Positions 12,077-22,700 of a DNA stretch of 64,000 nucleotides are shown in pieces (position 1 is the stretch's first letter; each line of letters begins with the position of its first letter). The notes under the pieces were generated by a model. That model saw only the letters and a program-made list of their open reading frames with translations, had not been told where the DNA came from and ran no database searches. Made by a program: the position numbers and the translations under genes. Where the stretch lies: NCBI GenBank assembly GCA_008828725.1, contig MEHQ01001301.1, forward strand, positions 62,001 through 126,000. Direction: 5' to 3'. The DNA comes from Saccharina japonica (taxonomy: Eukaryota; Sar; Phaeophyceae; Laminariales; Laminariaceae).

Positions 12077-14405
12077 TTATGTTTGCCCTGTAAACAAAGA
12101 ACGCAATATCGGTGATCAGGAGAGCCCCCCGAAACCAAAGACCAAACTATCGGCACCTAACCGCTGTTGGTCAGGTGCTCTTCCCCGTTACATGCATGTG
12201 TCGGGGTGATGAGATGGTCCCTCAGACATGCACGACGAGCGGAGACTGCGGACGAAGTGCTTCGTAGTGTCCCTCATAAGGCCTATTTGGACCTGTTTTA
12301 GCCTACCGCACTCTCGCTGAGGAGCTTGACCCTCCAGATATGGGCTTTGATGCCCTGGCACTCTATAGAGGGCTCTGGCTGTGTGTTCGGCTTTATCGCC
12401 ATCTTCAAAATGTGCGTACGTATATACGCGCTTGCTTGAAGCGAGGTAGGGATGATTCCTTGCGAATTGCTGACGGGTTCTGTCAGGCAGAACGTCCCGC
12501 GCTATGCTGCTATTTTGTACCAGGTACTATGTATTTTTTCGATGCTGAAATATCTCGCCGATCACACGGTGTAGACAATTCGCGTTTCGGTCAAGACGAG
12601 AGAACTGTTGTGAAGTTGAAGAAGCGTCTGCTGCTGCGGTCCGGGGTTCCCGACTGATCTGTTCACTTGTGGGCAACCATTCTGCTATGCGATTACCAGC
12701 AAGTGCAGCAAGCGGGCGGGCACTCGACTGTTGACCCCCTGGATCGTGGGGGTGGCTTTGGTGCCAAGGCTCTGCATGGCTGTTGCTTCACAAAGTACTT
12801 TTAAACGCCGGGAGTGTCCTGCGGAAGAACGACACCGTTTTGGGTCATTCTTTGTTGAGCCGCTGACCATGATCCAAACGGAAGTCATTGCTCATAGTTG
12901 TTCTGCGGCTTGGGCGCGTTCTACGATGGGTGGTATCATAGCACTTTTCGGCGAGAATGAGTCGGAACTCCTCACCTTAAGAACTTCCCGGGGTATCCCA
13001 TTTGTGTTGCACAGCGTTATTCGTTACCTGGGCCATGCGAATGTTCCTCGGTTTAAGCCTACCATTCGAACGTGCTCCAAGTCAGTTTGTGGGTGAGGTA
13101 TGGAGCCCAAGAAAACGTAGAATGTACCCCAACCGTACCACGCGTCGGCGCTGACCACCACCGGTATGCACGTGTCTTCGGTACCCGGCGCAATCTCCTT
13201 AAGTCTCGTCTGTCGGATCTACAATGGATGCCGCTCTTACCCAGAAGTTATATGGGGATACGTACGGACGACGTGACTTGCACAACGTTTGTGCTGGCAA
13301 ACCGTTCTAGTTAGTGGGTGCCGCCTCAGCACTCACTCCTCACTTCAGGCGCGATGATGACTGTGCCATGCCGCTGGCGCTTCTATGACCTGTGAAGGCG
13401 CCTCCCTCTGTTCTCGATCGAGCGCAGCAAACTTGCGCTTGATACTCTATATACATACACTAGATGCTAGTAGAATCGTTCATTTTTGAAGAGACCCGGC
13501 TATGATGAAACAACATAGACATAAATGAACCGGTTCGAAGGCACCGGGGGTCCGTGGACGCACTACTTGTTGTGCTGAACAGAAACGCTGCCTTTCTTCG
13601 TTGTTTGTTGAGAAAAAAACAAGTGCAACTGTTACACTCGTATACCTACAAAACGAAAGTTATCAGTTGCTCTGGAAGAGGTGCGCTCTCGTTTGACCAT
13701 AGTCAAGAGCGTGATTTTCTCCTCGCTCTCAGCAAGTCCACTACTACTGTCTGTCCGACACTTTAGCTTGAGTTCCACCTCTCTCCCGCTTCACGCATTA
13801 GGCACTCAGAGAAACCGCGCTGTGGCGAGAACGAATCGTTGCCCCATGGGCCCACCGCTCGTCGATGTATTCGAGCTTTGTCTGCGAGCTACTACAGGAG
13901 CCACGCTCCCTCGGTGCCGCCTGCGTATATTTTTGTATGGCGTCAGCAGTACCCCCCAGCCCACCCCTATAATCGCCTTCCTCCGCCGCTTGGGCGATCA
14001 AAAAATATATACGAAAGTATTAAACTCTACTTTAGTCCAAGCCAAAACGCTTGCTTAACTTAAGACAAAGAGGGTATAGTCCGCCTCCGTTCTCCCCTGT
14101 CCCCGACCGACCTACATGCCGTTCTCCAATACAGACATTATGCGTCTGACAAAACATACATCGAGCCGCGGAGGTAAAAGTCGACGCTCAGAGTTGCAAC
14201 AACCGGCGCGTGCAGGGGGTCATTCGACAAACATAACCCCATGAGTGATACTACAGTGGGAAAAACATCCCATGAACCCACCAACCCACTCGATCCGGTC
14301 CTCGAACACCCGAGAGCAACAATTGTGCAGCCGAGGTGTTTACGGGTGGTACTGACGATGCTTACCGGGCAGAGGACTGCAGATAATTATAAGCAAAGGA
14401 TATAT
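12077..14405. other. Intergenic segment between convergent GPHR and BART genes
   Basis: About 2.3 kb. Open frames up to 125 codons occur on the plus strand (for example 12731-13096 and 13681-14058), but I see no family motif, no consistent splice sites and no reverse transcriptase or transposase block. One TACCAGGTA site is at 12518. I call no gene here. Confidence 0.5.
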
Positions 14406-17400
14406 TTACTTGTGCGACGACTCCGAGGAACCCTCACCCTTACCCTCCCCACCGTTTTCTTCCTGCCTAAGTCTGTTGGCCTCGCCAACCATGAGGAAAA
14501 AAAAGCGATCGTAGTCCGTTGTCGCCAGGAGGATCTCGACGAAGAACCTGACGCGTCGATGCAGAAATATAAGGTGGCGTGGAGTAACGCTGCAGAAGAA
14601 TGTGTGACACTCCTTCGGTATGTTCATGCCTACGTTGATCTACTCACCAAGCGTCTGGGGTACTAGGCTTGACTACCAGGTACAAGGTGACTTTTGTGGG
14701 AGTCTGCCACAACCCCAAATTAGCAGTGGTACCGCCGGGCGCTATATACATGCAAGGCATCAGAGACACCACTACCAGAGGAAACACGCGCTGAGCGTGC
14801 TACTGCTGCGAAAGGTTAGTGATTTTCGTTGTACATGGTAGACGTTGGGAAGTGAAAGTGTGAACCGTGTCACCTTTAGCGTAATTTTGTCTCGTTCGTG
14901 TCGACCTATCGAGTTCACGTACTGTATTGTACTACAGTACCGGTATTCAGAAAGCATTGGATTGAACGACGTAGAATAGGTGAGCCGGAAAATCGCTGAA
15001 AGTTGTTTGTGAGCGCCTACCTGTGCGAGTTGTGCGGGAGGAGGGAGGATTGTGGTTGTTGTTTGCCGCACATACGCACGCATGCACGCACGCACGCATG
15101 TATGCACGCATGTACCCAAAGCAAACGGTTTCCAAAGCCGAAGCAACCAAGTCCGTCCCACTCTACTACTCTACCAGGTGCTTTATGTCTTGTCTTGCGT
15201 ACAATACTGAAACAAACAAACGGAACGAGACGAAACACGACTTCTACTATTTTACATAGATAGCAGAGATTGTCGACACTAACCTGCGAGACGAGTACAG
15301 CTCCAGCGTTTGAAGAACATCCTTACATTCCCGCTGAAACTGTTCGGACGTGCCCCCCTCGTCCTTTATGAAGTCTGGTATGTTGCGCACGGGATCGGAC
15401 GGGTGATACGGCAGCAGCGGAAGAGTTAGTACGTATATACGGATACCAACTTCCGCTCTTCTCCCGTAATGCTATGTGAAGACAAGCTAATCGTTCAGCG
15501 GGTTGAGTTGGTTCAAACTCATCGTTCATTCGTAGTAGGCAATGCGATATACGTGCGGACATAACCTGTTTCGGATGTACGGCTCTATCTGGACTTCAAC
15601 GTCCAACAACGGTACACGCGTGCCTGTGGCTATTCGGTTGTGAGCGCACGCAGGGTGACACATTTCCCGCGAAAATCCTCCGAAGACACGAGTTACGAAG
15701 CTCTGCAGCCACTCCCGAGGGACCGTCGAAACTTCTGCAAGCCACTCCATCTTGTCGGGAATGCCAAAATCAGGAATTACGGTAGACAGGGCTTGGAGTT
15801 GTGTTGTTAGGATATGGTGACACCGATTATTTTACCGCTGTAGCGTTTTAATGGGAAGGTCAAATACCTGAAATTTTACCCTCAAAATGTTCCAAAAACA
15901 AGTTGTACACTTCCGTGTACTCAAGCTTGTGCTCCACGCTCCCAGCTGTTGACCAGGGCCCTTCCGGGGCTGCGTCCAGAAAAGGCTTGTAGTGCTTCCT
16001 TTAAGGTCGTCGTGGGTTAATTGGTTGGCGGTTTAGGAGGGTGGTGGGGGTCATGGCACAATCGTCGCGTGGTGGACAAGGGGGCGGGCATCTCCCTTGC
16101 CTGTCGGCTTCAAAAGTATTCTACCGCGCAACCTTTCTTGCGGTACCGCATGGACGCCAAACTGCGTCGAATGTGAGATGCGAGCTTTTCCTCCTGAAGA
16201 TTAGGTGTGCAGTACACCCTCAGGTGCATGAGTCGTGGAAAACACGAGGGTGGCTGTCCCAACGCCGCCATCACACGCGAGCTGTTATTCAGCGGACTAC
16301 GTAGGTGTCATGCTTGGTCAGCCACATGTATGCACGTGTGATGAGGTGCTTGCTCTAGGGCTACAGAATGGTTGCGAGATAACAGAATAGGCCCAAAACC
16401 TTGTGCCATCCTAAGACTATTATCATGTACTGAAGTTTCTTTGGTAGATAATTGGAGGCTTCGTGAGCCCATAGGACTGCTCTGAATGTAGAATATAATA
16501 TTCCTTGAAAACGAGAGAGCCCGTAGAATTAGCTTTCAGAATACCACAGGATTGGTATTACCCGTTAGGTCAGGATCAGCAATAACCGAGGAATAGCCTC
16601 GTAAGCACCACAGGAAAGTTCCCTAGGCACTTACAGCTACCGATCTAGCGGGCTGATAGAGGGAGTAAAGAGGGTTTTTATTTCTCGAAGCAAAGCCCTC
16701 GCCTTCTCACTCTCCCCAGCTCTCCCTACCTGCAGTACGTAGCTCTCCCCTTTTTGTCTCTCATCGTCAGAGGGCTAATAAAACGCAAGAAGGGGTCTAC
16801 TTCGTAAACTAAAGAGAGCCTATGATTCCAAGCCAGCAACGATAATCCCTGCGTCCCATCCACCAGACCTCGAGCATCACTGCATGCGCAATTGATGTAG
16901 TAGTTACTGGTGACAGTAAGTGTCCTACTGTAGTGACGCCTTAGCCAGTGCAGTATTTCGTCAGATCTTGACATGTTGACCCCGCCCCGTCGCCCAAGAT
17001 CATCGCACTACTTATGTAGTAAGTGCTGCATGGAAACTCTCCTAGGACTGGCTTATCGAGGTACACTCGTATACGAATACACACTCACCGAGCGAATTGT
17101 TCGAAGTTTTCTTCGAGAAACTGCGATGTGCAGAATTCCTGCAAAGGGCAAGAAAACGAGTTACAACGGGGGTGGAATCAAAACTTTTTTTTATCTTCGA
17201 GTGTAGAGTATGACGTCAAGCGCTAACGAAACACGAGTACGAAGTACGAAGGGGCGATATTTCTGTATTGATAGCACAGTAGCAGCACGACATAGTAACA
17301 CGACACCAAAGCACTGCTGTGCAAAGTACTCATACATATAATGGGTGTCACTTTGCCTCATGCTTCGTAAAAGAAGGCCTCGGTCCAACCAGCAGGCGTT

Positions 17401-17711
17401 GGCAATACTGTATCAGCGTATCGGCGTGCTCCAAAGGAAGCGCCTTCGAACCAAACGTGATAAAGGCACTACTGCTGTGTGACACCGTGCCCACGGGCTG
17501 GGCCGTAGCGGACGTAAACGAACTTCTCCGCAGAGAACACATGTTGCAACACCCTCGTACTCGTAGATTAAGCCGCACGGCGGTTGAACGCTGAACAGCC
17601 CGAAATTGATCAGGGAACGGACATCGTCATCATCACCTGGACTTTGTCCAACAGCTCGAAGTCCTCCGAGTCGCCTTTCGATTCCCCAGCATCATCCCCC
17701 TGGCCTGGCAT
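14406..17711 (-). CDS. BART-domain protein (ARL2BP/CFAP36-like)
   Basis: BART domains bind ARL2/ARL3-type small GTPases and occur in ciliary and mitochondrial proteins. Exons from the 5' end: 17711-17637 (MPGQGDDAGESK... DFELLDKVQ), about 17525-17352 (ADTLIQYCQRLLVGPRPSFTK), 15998-15868 (KHYKPFLDAAPEG, then VEHKLEYTEVYNLFLEHFEG), 15791 to about 15690 (IPDFGIPDKMEWLAEV), 15374-15284 (GTSEQFQRECKDVLQTLELY) and 14547-14406 (FFVEILLATTDYDRFFFLMV, Gly/Glu/Ser tail, stop). The KLxYTxxxNxF motif and the terminal TDYxxFxxLM helix are BART signatures. Phases agree for introns 17352/15998, 15868/15791 and 15284/14547. The first junction and the weak donor near 15690 are uncertain. An alternative start is the ATG near 17543. 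The product would be about 240 residues. Confidence 0.65.
15070..15118. repeat. ACGC/ATGC microsatellite
   Basis: Alternating CGCACGCATGCACGCACGCA-type repeats. It lies in the last intron of the BART gene. Confidence 0.75.
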
Positions 17712-18420
17712 GCCCTGGCCTGTCCCGACAAAGCTGGAGTGAGGACTTACACGTGTACTCGTGCACTCGTGTCATGCGCTCGTCGCTCTTCAATCTTCAC
17801 TTGTCCCTCGCAAAAAAATGCGGCACAATTGCAAGTGACGTTTCGTGCGAAAAGATTCCATCTACGACGATCTACGATGTCGATACGAATACGATCTACG
17901 AGCAGGAAATTAGTTCTACGTAGACATGGTAGACCTCGAGGTAACATACCAAACGCGACGACGTTTTTTTCGCTGAAAGAGGGGTGCGTTGTAGAAACGC
18001 AAGACAACGAGTCACAGGCCAGGCCAACTCGGCACTGCTGCTTGCTGTGCTGCTGCCCTCTTACCCTCACCTCCTGGCAGCAGTCTCGTCACCGTGTATC
18101 ATAGGCTACACATTTTGAAATGTGATTTTTGAACTTTGGAATGCATTGCTCTGGGAGTTCGAGATTATTCATGTTGAATGTTTATCGAGGGAATAAGCTG
18201 GAGTATGTTTTGAGCCCCTGCGGCCCCTCCTCATGTCCTGCCCCCCACCACCGTCTTTCTCTCTGTGGTGTTGCTTTGTCAGTGCTGTCTTGGGTTGGCA
18301 TCTTCATCGAGCTTCCCCCGTTCGCCAGTCTGTGGACCACCGAAGGGAGAGACATACCGGTAGTTGGGTGCTATAGCTTGCGCCGCTGCTGTCTTGCTTC
18401 GTTCCCCCCTGCGCATAGGC
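17712..18420. other. Divergent intergenic region between BART and ankyrin genes
   Basis: About 700 bp separate the two oppositely directed starts, so regulatory DNA for both genes probably lies here. A pyrimidine-rich stretch ending CATAG stands two bases before the ankyrin ATG and could be the 3' end of a 5'-UTR intron. No recognised promoter element was found. Confidence 0.4.
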
Positions 18421-19722
18421 ATGCCTTCTAAGGGGAACTACACACCGTTCTTACAGGGCGTCTTAGATGGAAACTTTGATGTAGTGAAGGCCGCGCTCGA
18501 GGCTGGAGCGAGCGTGAATGGTCCTCCTGTTCAACCCTGCCCGCCCATCGTGGCTGCCGTCATTGGCGGTCATGTCGGTATGATTGATCTTTTACTGGCG
18601 CAAGGGGCAGATCCCGACTGGCCTATCGCCGAAGAGCTGCCCCACCCACGCCCAAATTCGAACATGACTTCCGCCATGCCTGGTGAACGGGCCCTGCATA
18701 TAGCGGCCAGGAACGGGGACGTCGAAATCATTACCTTGCTGCTGGGACGGGCCCACGCCGATCCCAATGCCACCGATAGTTATGGCCGCACCCCGCTCAT
18801 AGCGAGTTGCCAAGTCTCGAAGTTCTACGTGGAAGTGGTGCGGCTGCTGCTCGAGGCGGGCGCCGACGCGGCCTTGGCACAAGAAGGCGGGTTTACCCCT
18901 CTGCACGAAGCAGCCCGTCGCGGGCACAAGGACTTGGTGGACATGCTGTACAACGGAGCACCCGCCACACTCAAACGCAGCGCTGCCAGGGGCGAAACGC
19001 CGCTCTTTGCGGCATGCTACGGTGGCCACGCGAACACTGTGTCCAAGCTGCTGTCGCTGGAACCGATGCAGCTAAACCCCTCGAACGAGATGTGTCCGCT
19101 CTCGATTGCTGTATGCAAAGGCTTCGTGGGTGTAGTGCGGATCCTGGTCAACGATGGGAAGCGGCAGTTCCAAGACAAGCAAGCGATATTGGGCAAGGCG
19201 ATGTACATGGCCATTCACAGCGGTCGGGCGAGAATCCTCCATCTGCTGCTCACAGTGGATGGGGAAAAGAGGCGGTCGAAGTGGGCCAACATCAACCTCG
19301 AGAGCTCGAGCCTGCTTCACTATGCCGCTGGCTACTGCTGTCCTGCCGCGGCGAGCGTTCTCCTCGAAGCGGGGGCGGACGAGGCGGCGTATGAGCCGGG
19401 GAAGAGTATCCCTGTTGACTCCATCGGAGTTTTCAGTCAGAATGACAAGGTTCGGATGGGTCCGGGGAAGGAAGTCGAACTTCGCCGGATGCTGAAGCGC
19501 GGCCCAGCGTACCGTGCTCGATCGTGGGCGTGGCCCTCTGGCAAAGAAGCAGAGGCTGCTAGTAGCGGTGGTGGTGTTGCTTCTGCTGCTGCTTCTGCTG
19601 CTGCTGCTGCCATCCTCTCGTCTCCGCCAGCCGTGACCCCCCCCCCCGTTATTGATGTCCGAATTTTCAGGCCGAAGGAGAAGAACCGTAGCAAGTTATT
19701 TGTGAGAGTCATCGGCAGGTGA
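18421..19722 (+). CDS. Ankyrin-repeat protein
   Basis: A 433-residue ORF starting at the ATG at 18421 (MPSKGNYTPFLQGVLDGNFD). The longer frame upstream lacks an ATG. About eight ankyrin repeats fill residues 1-330, with typical helices such as RALHIAARNGDVEIITLLL, FTPLHEAARRGHKDLVDML and SSLLHYAAGYCCPAAASVLL. The region after residue 370 is low complexity (Ser/Gly/Ala, then polyproline) and ends in a basic segment KKNRSKLFVRVIGR. Ankyrin repeats mediate protein binding; no catalytic domain is visible, so the partner is unknown. The stop TGA is embedded in CAG|GTGAGC, a strong donor site, so the true C-terminus may be in a further exon. One acceptor at 20500 would give a frame ending YCTKN. 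This is the only essentially intronless gene here. Confidence 0.87.
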   Translation: MPSKGNYTPFLQGVLDGNFDVVKAALEAGASVNGPPVQPCPPIVAAVIGGHVGMIDLLLAQGADPDWPIAEELPHPRPNSNMTSAMPGERALHIAARNGDVEIITLLLGRAHADPNATDSYGRTPLIASCQVSKFYVEVVRLLLEAGADAALAQEGGFTPLHEAARRGHKDLVDMLYNGAPATLKRSAARGETPLFAACYGGHANTVSKLLSLEPMQLNPSNEMCPLSIAVCKGFVGVVRILVNDGKRQFQDKQAILGKAMYMAIHSGRARILHLLLTVDGEKRRSKWANINLESSSLLHYAAGYCCPAAASVLLEAGADEAAYEPGKSIPVDSIGVFSQNDKVRMGPGKEVELRRMLKRGPAYRARSWAWPSGKEAEAASSGGGVASAAASAAAAAILSSPPAVTPPPVIDVRIFRPKEKNRSKLFVRVIGR

Positions 19723-22700
19723 GCGCCATCTTATTGCGTATATACCAGGTAGCTATATACGAAGTATGTACTTATCTTTTTGTCAGAGTTAGTTCTTTGC
19801 GGGAGGGCTGCCTATCTCTTCGTAGACAACTACGGTTAACGACACGGCAACGGACAAGAAGTATCCAGAAACACATTTTTGGCGGCATCACCAATGCTGT
19901 GCAGACCTGTTTCTGGTGTTTTTGGCGTTACCTGGTCGCTGTCGGGGTCAGACATTTTTTTTTACGTTCCTGATATTTAGTTTTCTCTATGTACGCTGCT
20001 CTACGTGGTAATTTTCTTCACATTGCGGTGGAAAACACTGCTGTGCGCACTGCTTTTCGCTTGCGCCGAGTCAAAAACGATGCACGGGTTCGAGTAGTTT
20101 CAGTTGCTCTAGCGCCCGTAGTACCGCCGTACAGTTTCTGTGGAGTACATACCGTATCGAGGAGGGGGGGGGGGACCCTGATTTGAGACCCCAGATCTAG
20201 AGTATAGTACAACAACCGCTGCTGTAGATTATACTTCGTATGCAGCCAAGAGGTAAATAAATGGCAAACAGACGAAACGAGCGTTACACAGCTTGTTAAT
20301 GGTGGTGGACTACTACTCATTCTAGTACTTACAGCAGTACATGTCATACTGATTGTAGGACATCGTGTAGCAGCTGTGTGCGGCGTGAAATGTTACCGGC
20401 CGCGGTTTGCTCGTTGTTGAATAACATACACACGTATCATGCGCAGCACGGCGATGTTAACAGCAATCGTGTCCGTCCCGTGCCCGTTGCTTCCGTGACA
20501 GGTACTGCACAAAGAATTAACTGCCAACTTTAGTGACGGGCAAGAAAGTGCCTCTCGTCGATGTCGTGGGGCTGCTGCTGTTTCCGTTTTTTCTCTGCAT
20601 GGAGGGCTGGATCTTGCCCTTGAGGCGGAGCAAATAGCACTTCGCAAGATCTGTGATGATTTTCATCACATCGTGCGATTCGTGTTCTAGGGGTGAGCTG
20701 GTGGGTGGCGGTGAACTTCTGTTGTCGCTGTCGCTGTCGCTTGGGGGGTGTACGGCGGTGGCATTGGGTCCGAAAGTGTATTTTGTTAAGCATTGGGTTC
20801 GAACGGAGAACCCCTGCAGTGTGTAATAGTTGTTCTGGTAAGGTACAGGCATTGTTTGTGTTAGCGCTTATGCACTGCTGTGCGTCACAGTCAAGGTTGG
20901 AGTGAACCAAGCATGGCGCACGCGCTCAATCTGCGTCTTTGTGAGCCTTTCCATTTTGGAAGGGTGTTGTTTTGCGCAACGTAGACGCGTCTTCCGGAGC
21001 TGGAATTGTCGAGTCTGTCGGCAGCTCTGCCGGAGAATTGGACCCCCCTACATTGTCGAATCTGGTTTATTGTGACCTTTTGCCTCTAACGGAACATGCG
21101 TGTTTTGTTTTGTTGTGTTATATTTTCCCTCAAATATTATTTTGCTCTCCTGTTTTTCCTTCGAGGCCGACCGAGACGCTCGTTGGGTATGGTTGCTACA
21201 CACATCCCCCGGCTTCCCTTAGCCCTCTTTTAGGTTCGACCGCGGCGTTTCCTGGGCTTATTTTTCTGCGATTTCCCTCGCCATCCCCTGTTTTCCCTTC
21301 TAAACATCGGCCGAGTCAGTCGTGGTGTTTTGTTTGGCAGTGTTGCCGTAACATATATTTCTCAAGGGTGGTGTCTTATCAGTTTTTTTGTGGCGTTGGC
21401 GGGTGGAGTTGCCTGTTTATTTTTGGTGGATCCGCCCCGTTCTGGGCCACTTCGGCCCCGCTTTTCCTCTTTCGGCGTGTGAGTCGGGAGGGTGGGCGAC
21501 ACAACCGGCGAAGAGCATCATCTCGTGCCGACCCCAGTTCGGCTTGGCACGAGCGTGCCCAATGGCGGTGCAATCTATATAATTGTACTAACGAGAGTTA
21601 AGAGTTAGCCGCATAGTAAATCAAATGCACCCTTTAGTGGCCACCAGCGGTGATATCGCCGAGCATGGGTAAGACGGGAAAGGGTGTTTCGGGGCGTTTC
21701 CGTTGTTTTTCGCGTAGGGGGGGTTGGGCGCAGTCAGGGAGAAAGTGGATGTGACGGGAAAATTTAATCCATGTTTTCGCGTAAACGCCATCCCGAGTTT
21801 GTCGCATATTTTAAGGAGCTTACAAGGTATTTTTGCGAGGCTGCAGCGGCCACCGAGGTCAGGCAATCAATTTCAACATAAATGTAGACGCGTATTCGTG
21901 GTACGAGCATCGCGAGGCGCGTCGGCTTCTGCCTTCGAGGCGAGCCGGCAGCCCGTGCGACAAGACGTTTTTGAACACTTTGTGCCGGTTGAATCAGAGG
22001 GGCGACAACACTTTAGAATGGAGCTGTTTTCTTTTTACTAGATTTGGTGGAAACATTGTGTTTAACTGTCATAGGATCGGGACTTGCGTATTGTGTTCAA
22101 AAATGTAAAAAATTAAAGACGGTTAACGAACACCCGTTGGCAGCCAACGAGGCGAGCAACGGCACGCGCCCTCCCCGGAGCGGCGGCGGCTGATTTTTTG
22201 TGCCGGCACCGGCATGGAGCCTATCAATCTTGGGATCTGCTATTAATAGGTGGGCTGACGCAGCCCTAGAGACCCACGCGGAGAGGTGAGCTTAAGGCAA
22301 TGAAGCTGTCGAATTTATGAGGGAACTCGTGGTGTGGTGGTTGCTCGCGTGTCTTTGGAGGTGCGGCACCACAAATACTGGGTGTGCGCGGCATTGATTC
22401 GTTTGCGGCGCCGCAGGTGGTTTAGACTGTGATAAGGGCCTTCGGAGACTGAGCTGCGGCTGCTCGGGTGCTCTTCCCTGTCGCGGTGGTGGCTTCTCGC
22501 CTCTGAACCACTGCCGGCGACATGGCACAATTTTGCATGACTTGCTTCGGTTTTATGGAGAAGACCATGTCCAGGTGGACAAACTCCTCAAATTCAATTC
22601 GATTCGATTCAAATGCTGCAAAAAACCAAGCCCTTTCGGACTTGTTTGCCAAATTCGATAACTCGAGCAGAGTCGAATCTGTCCCCCTCCAAAAGGAAAA

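Noticed and set aside
12340..13314. Decayed retrotransposon polymerase
   Set aside because: Several neighbouring plus-strand ORFs suggested one, but no reverse transcriptase, integrase or RNase H motif could be found in any frame.
16726..16974. Minus-strand frame MSRSDEILHWLRRHYSRT as first exon of the BART gene
   Set aside because: Its possible donors give phase 1 while the exon at 15998 needs phase 2; the exon at 17525-17352 fits both phase and BART sequence.
20972..21601. 209-codon plus-strand ORF
   Set aside because: T-rich sequence gives Phe/Ser/Cys-rich translation without features; no supporting splice or family evidence.
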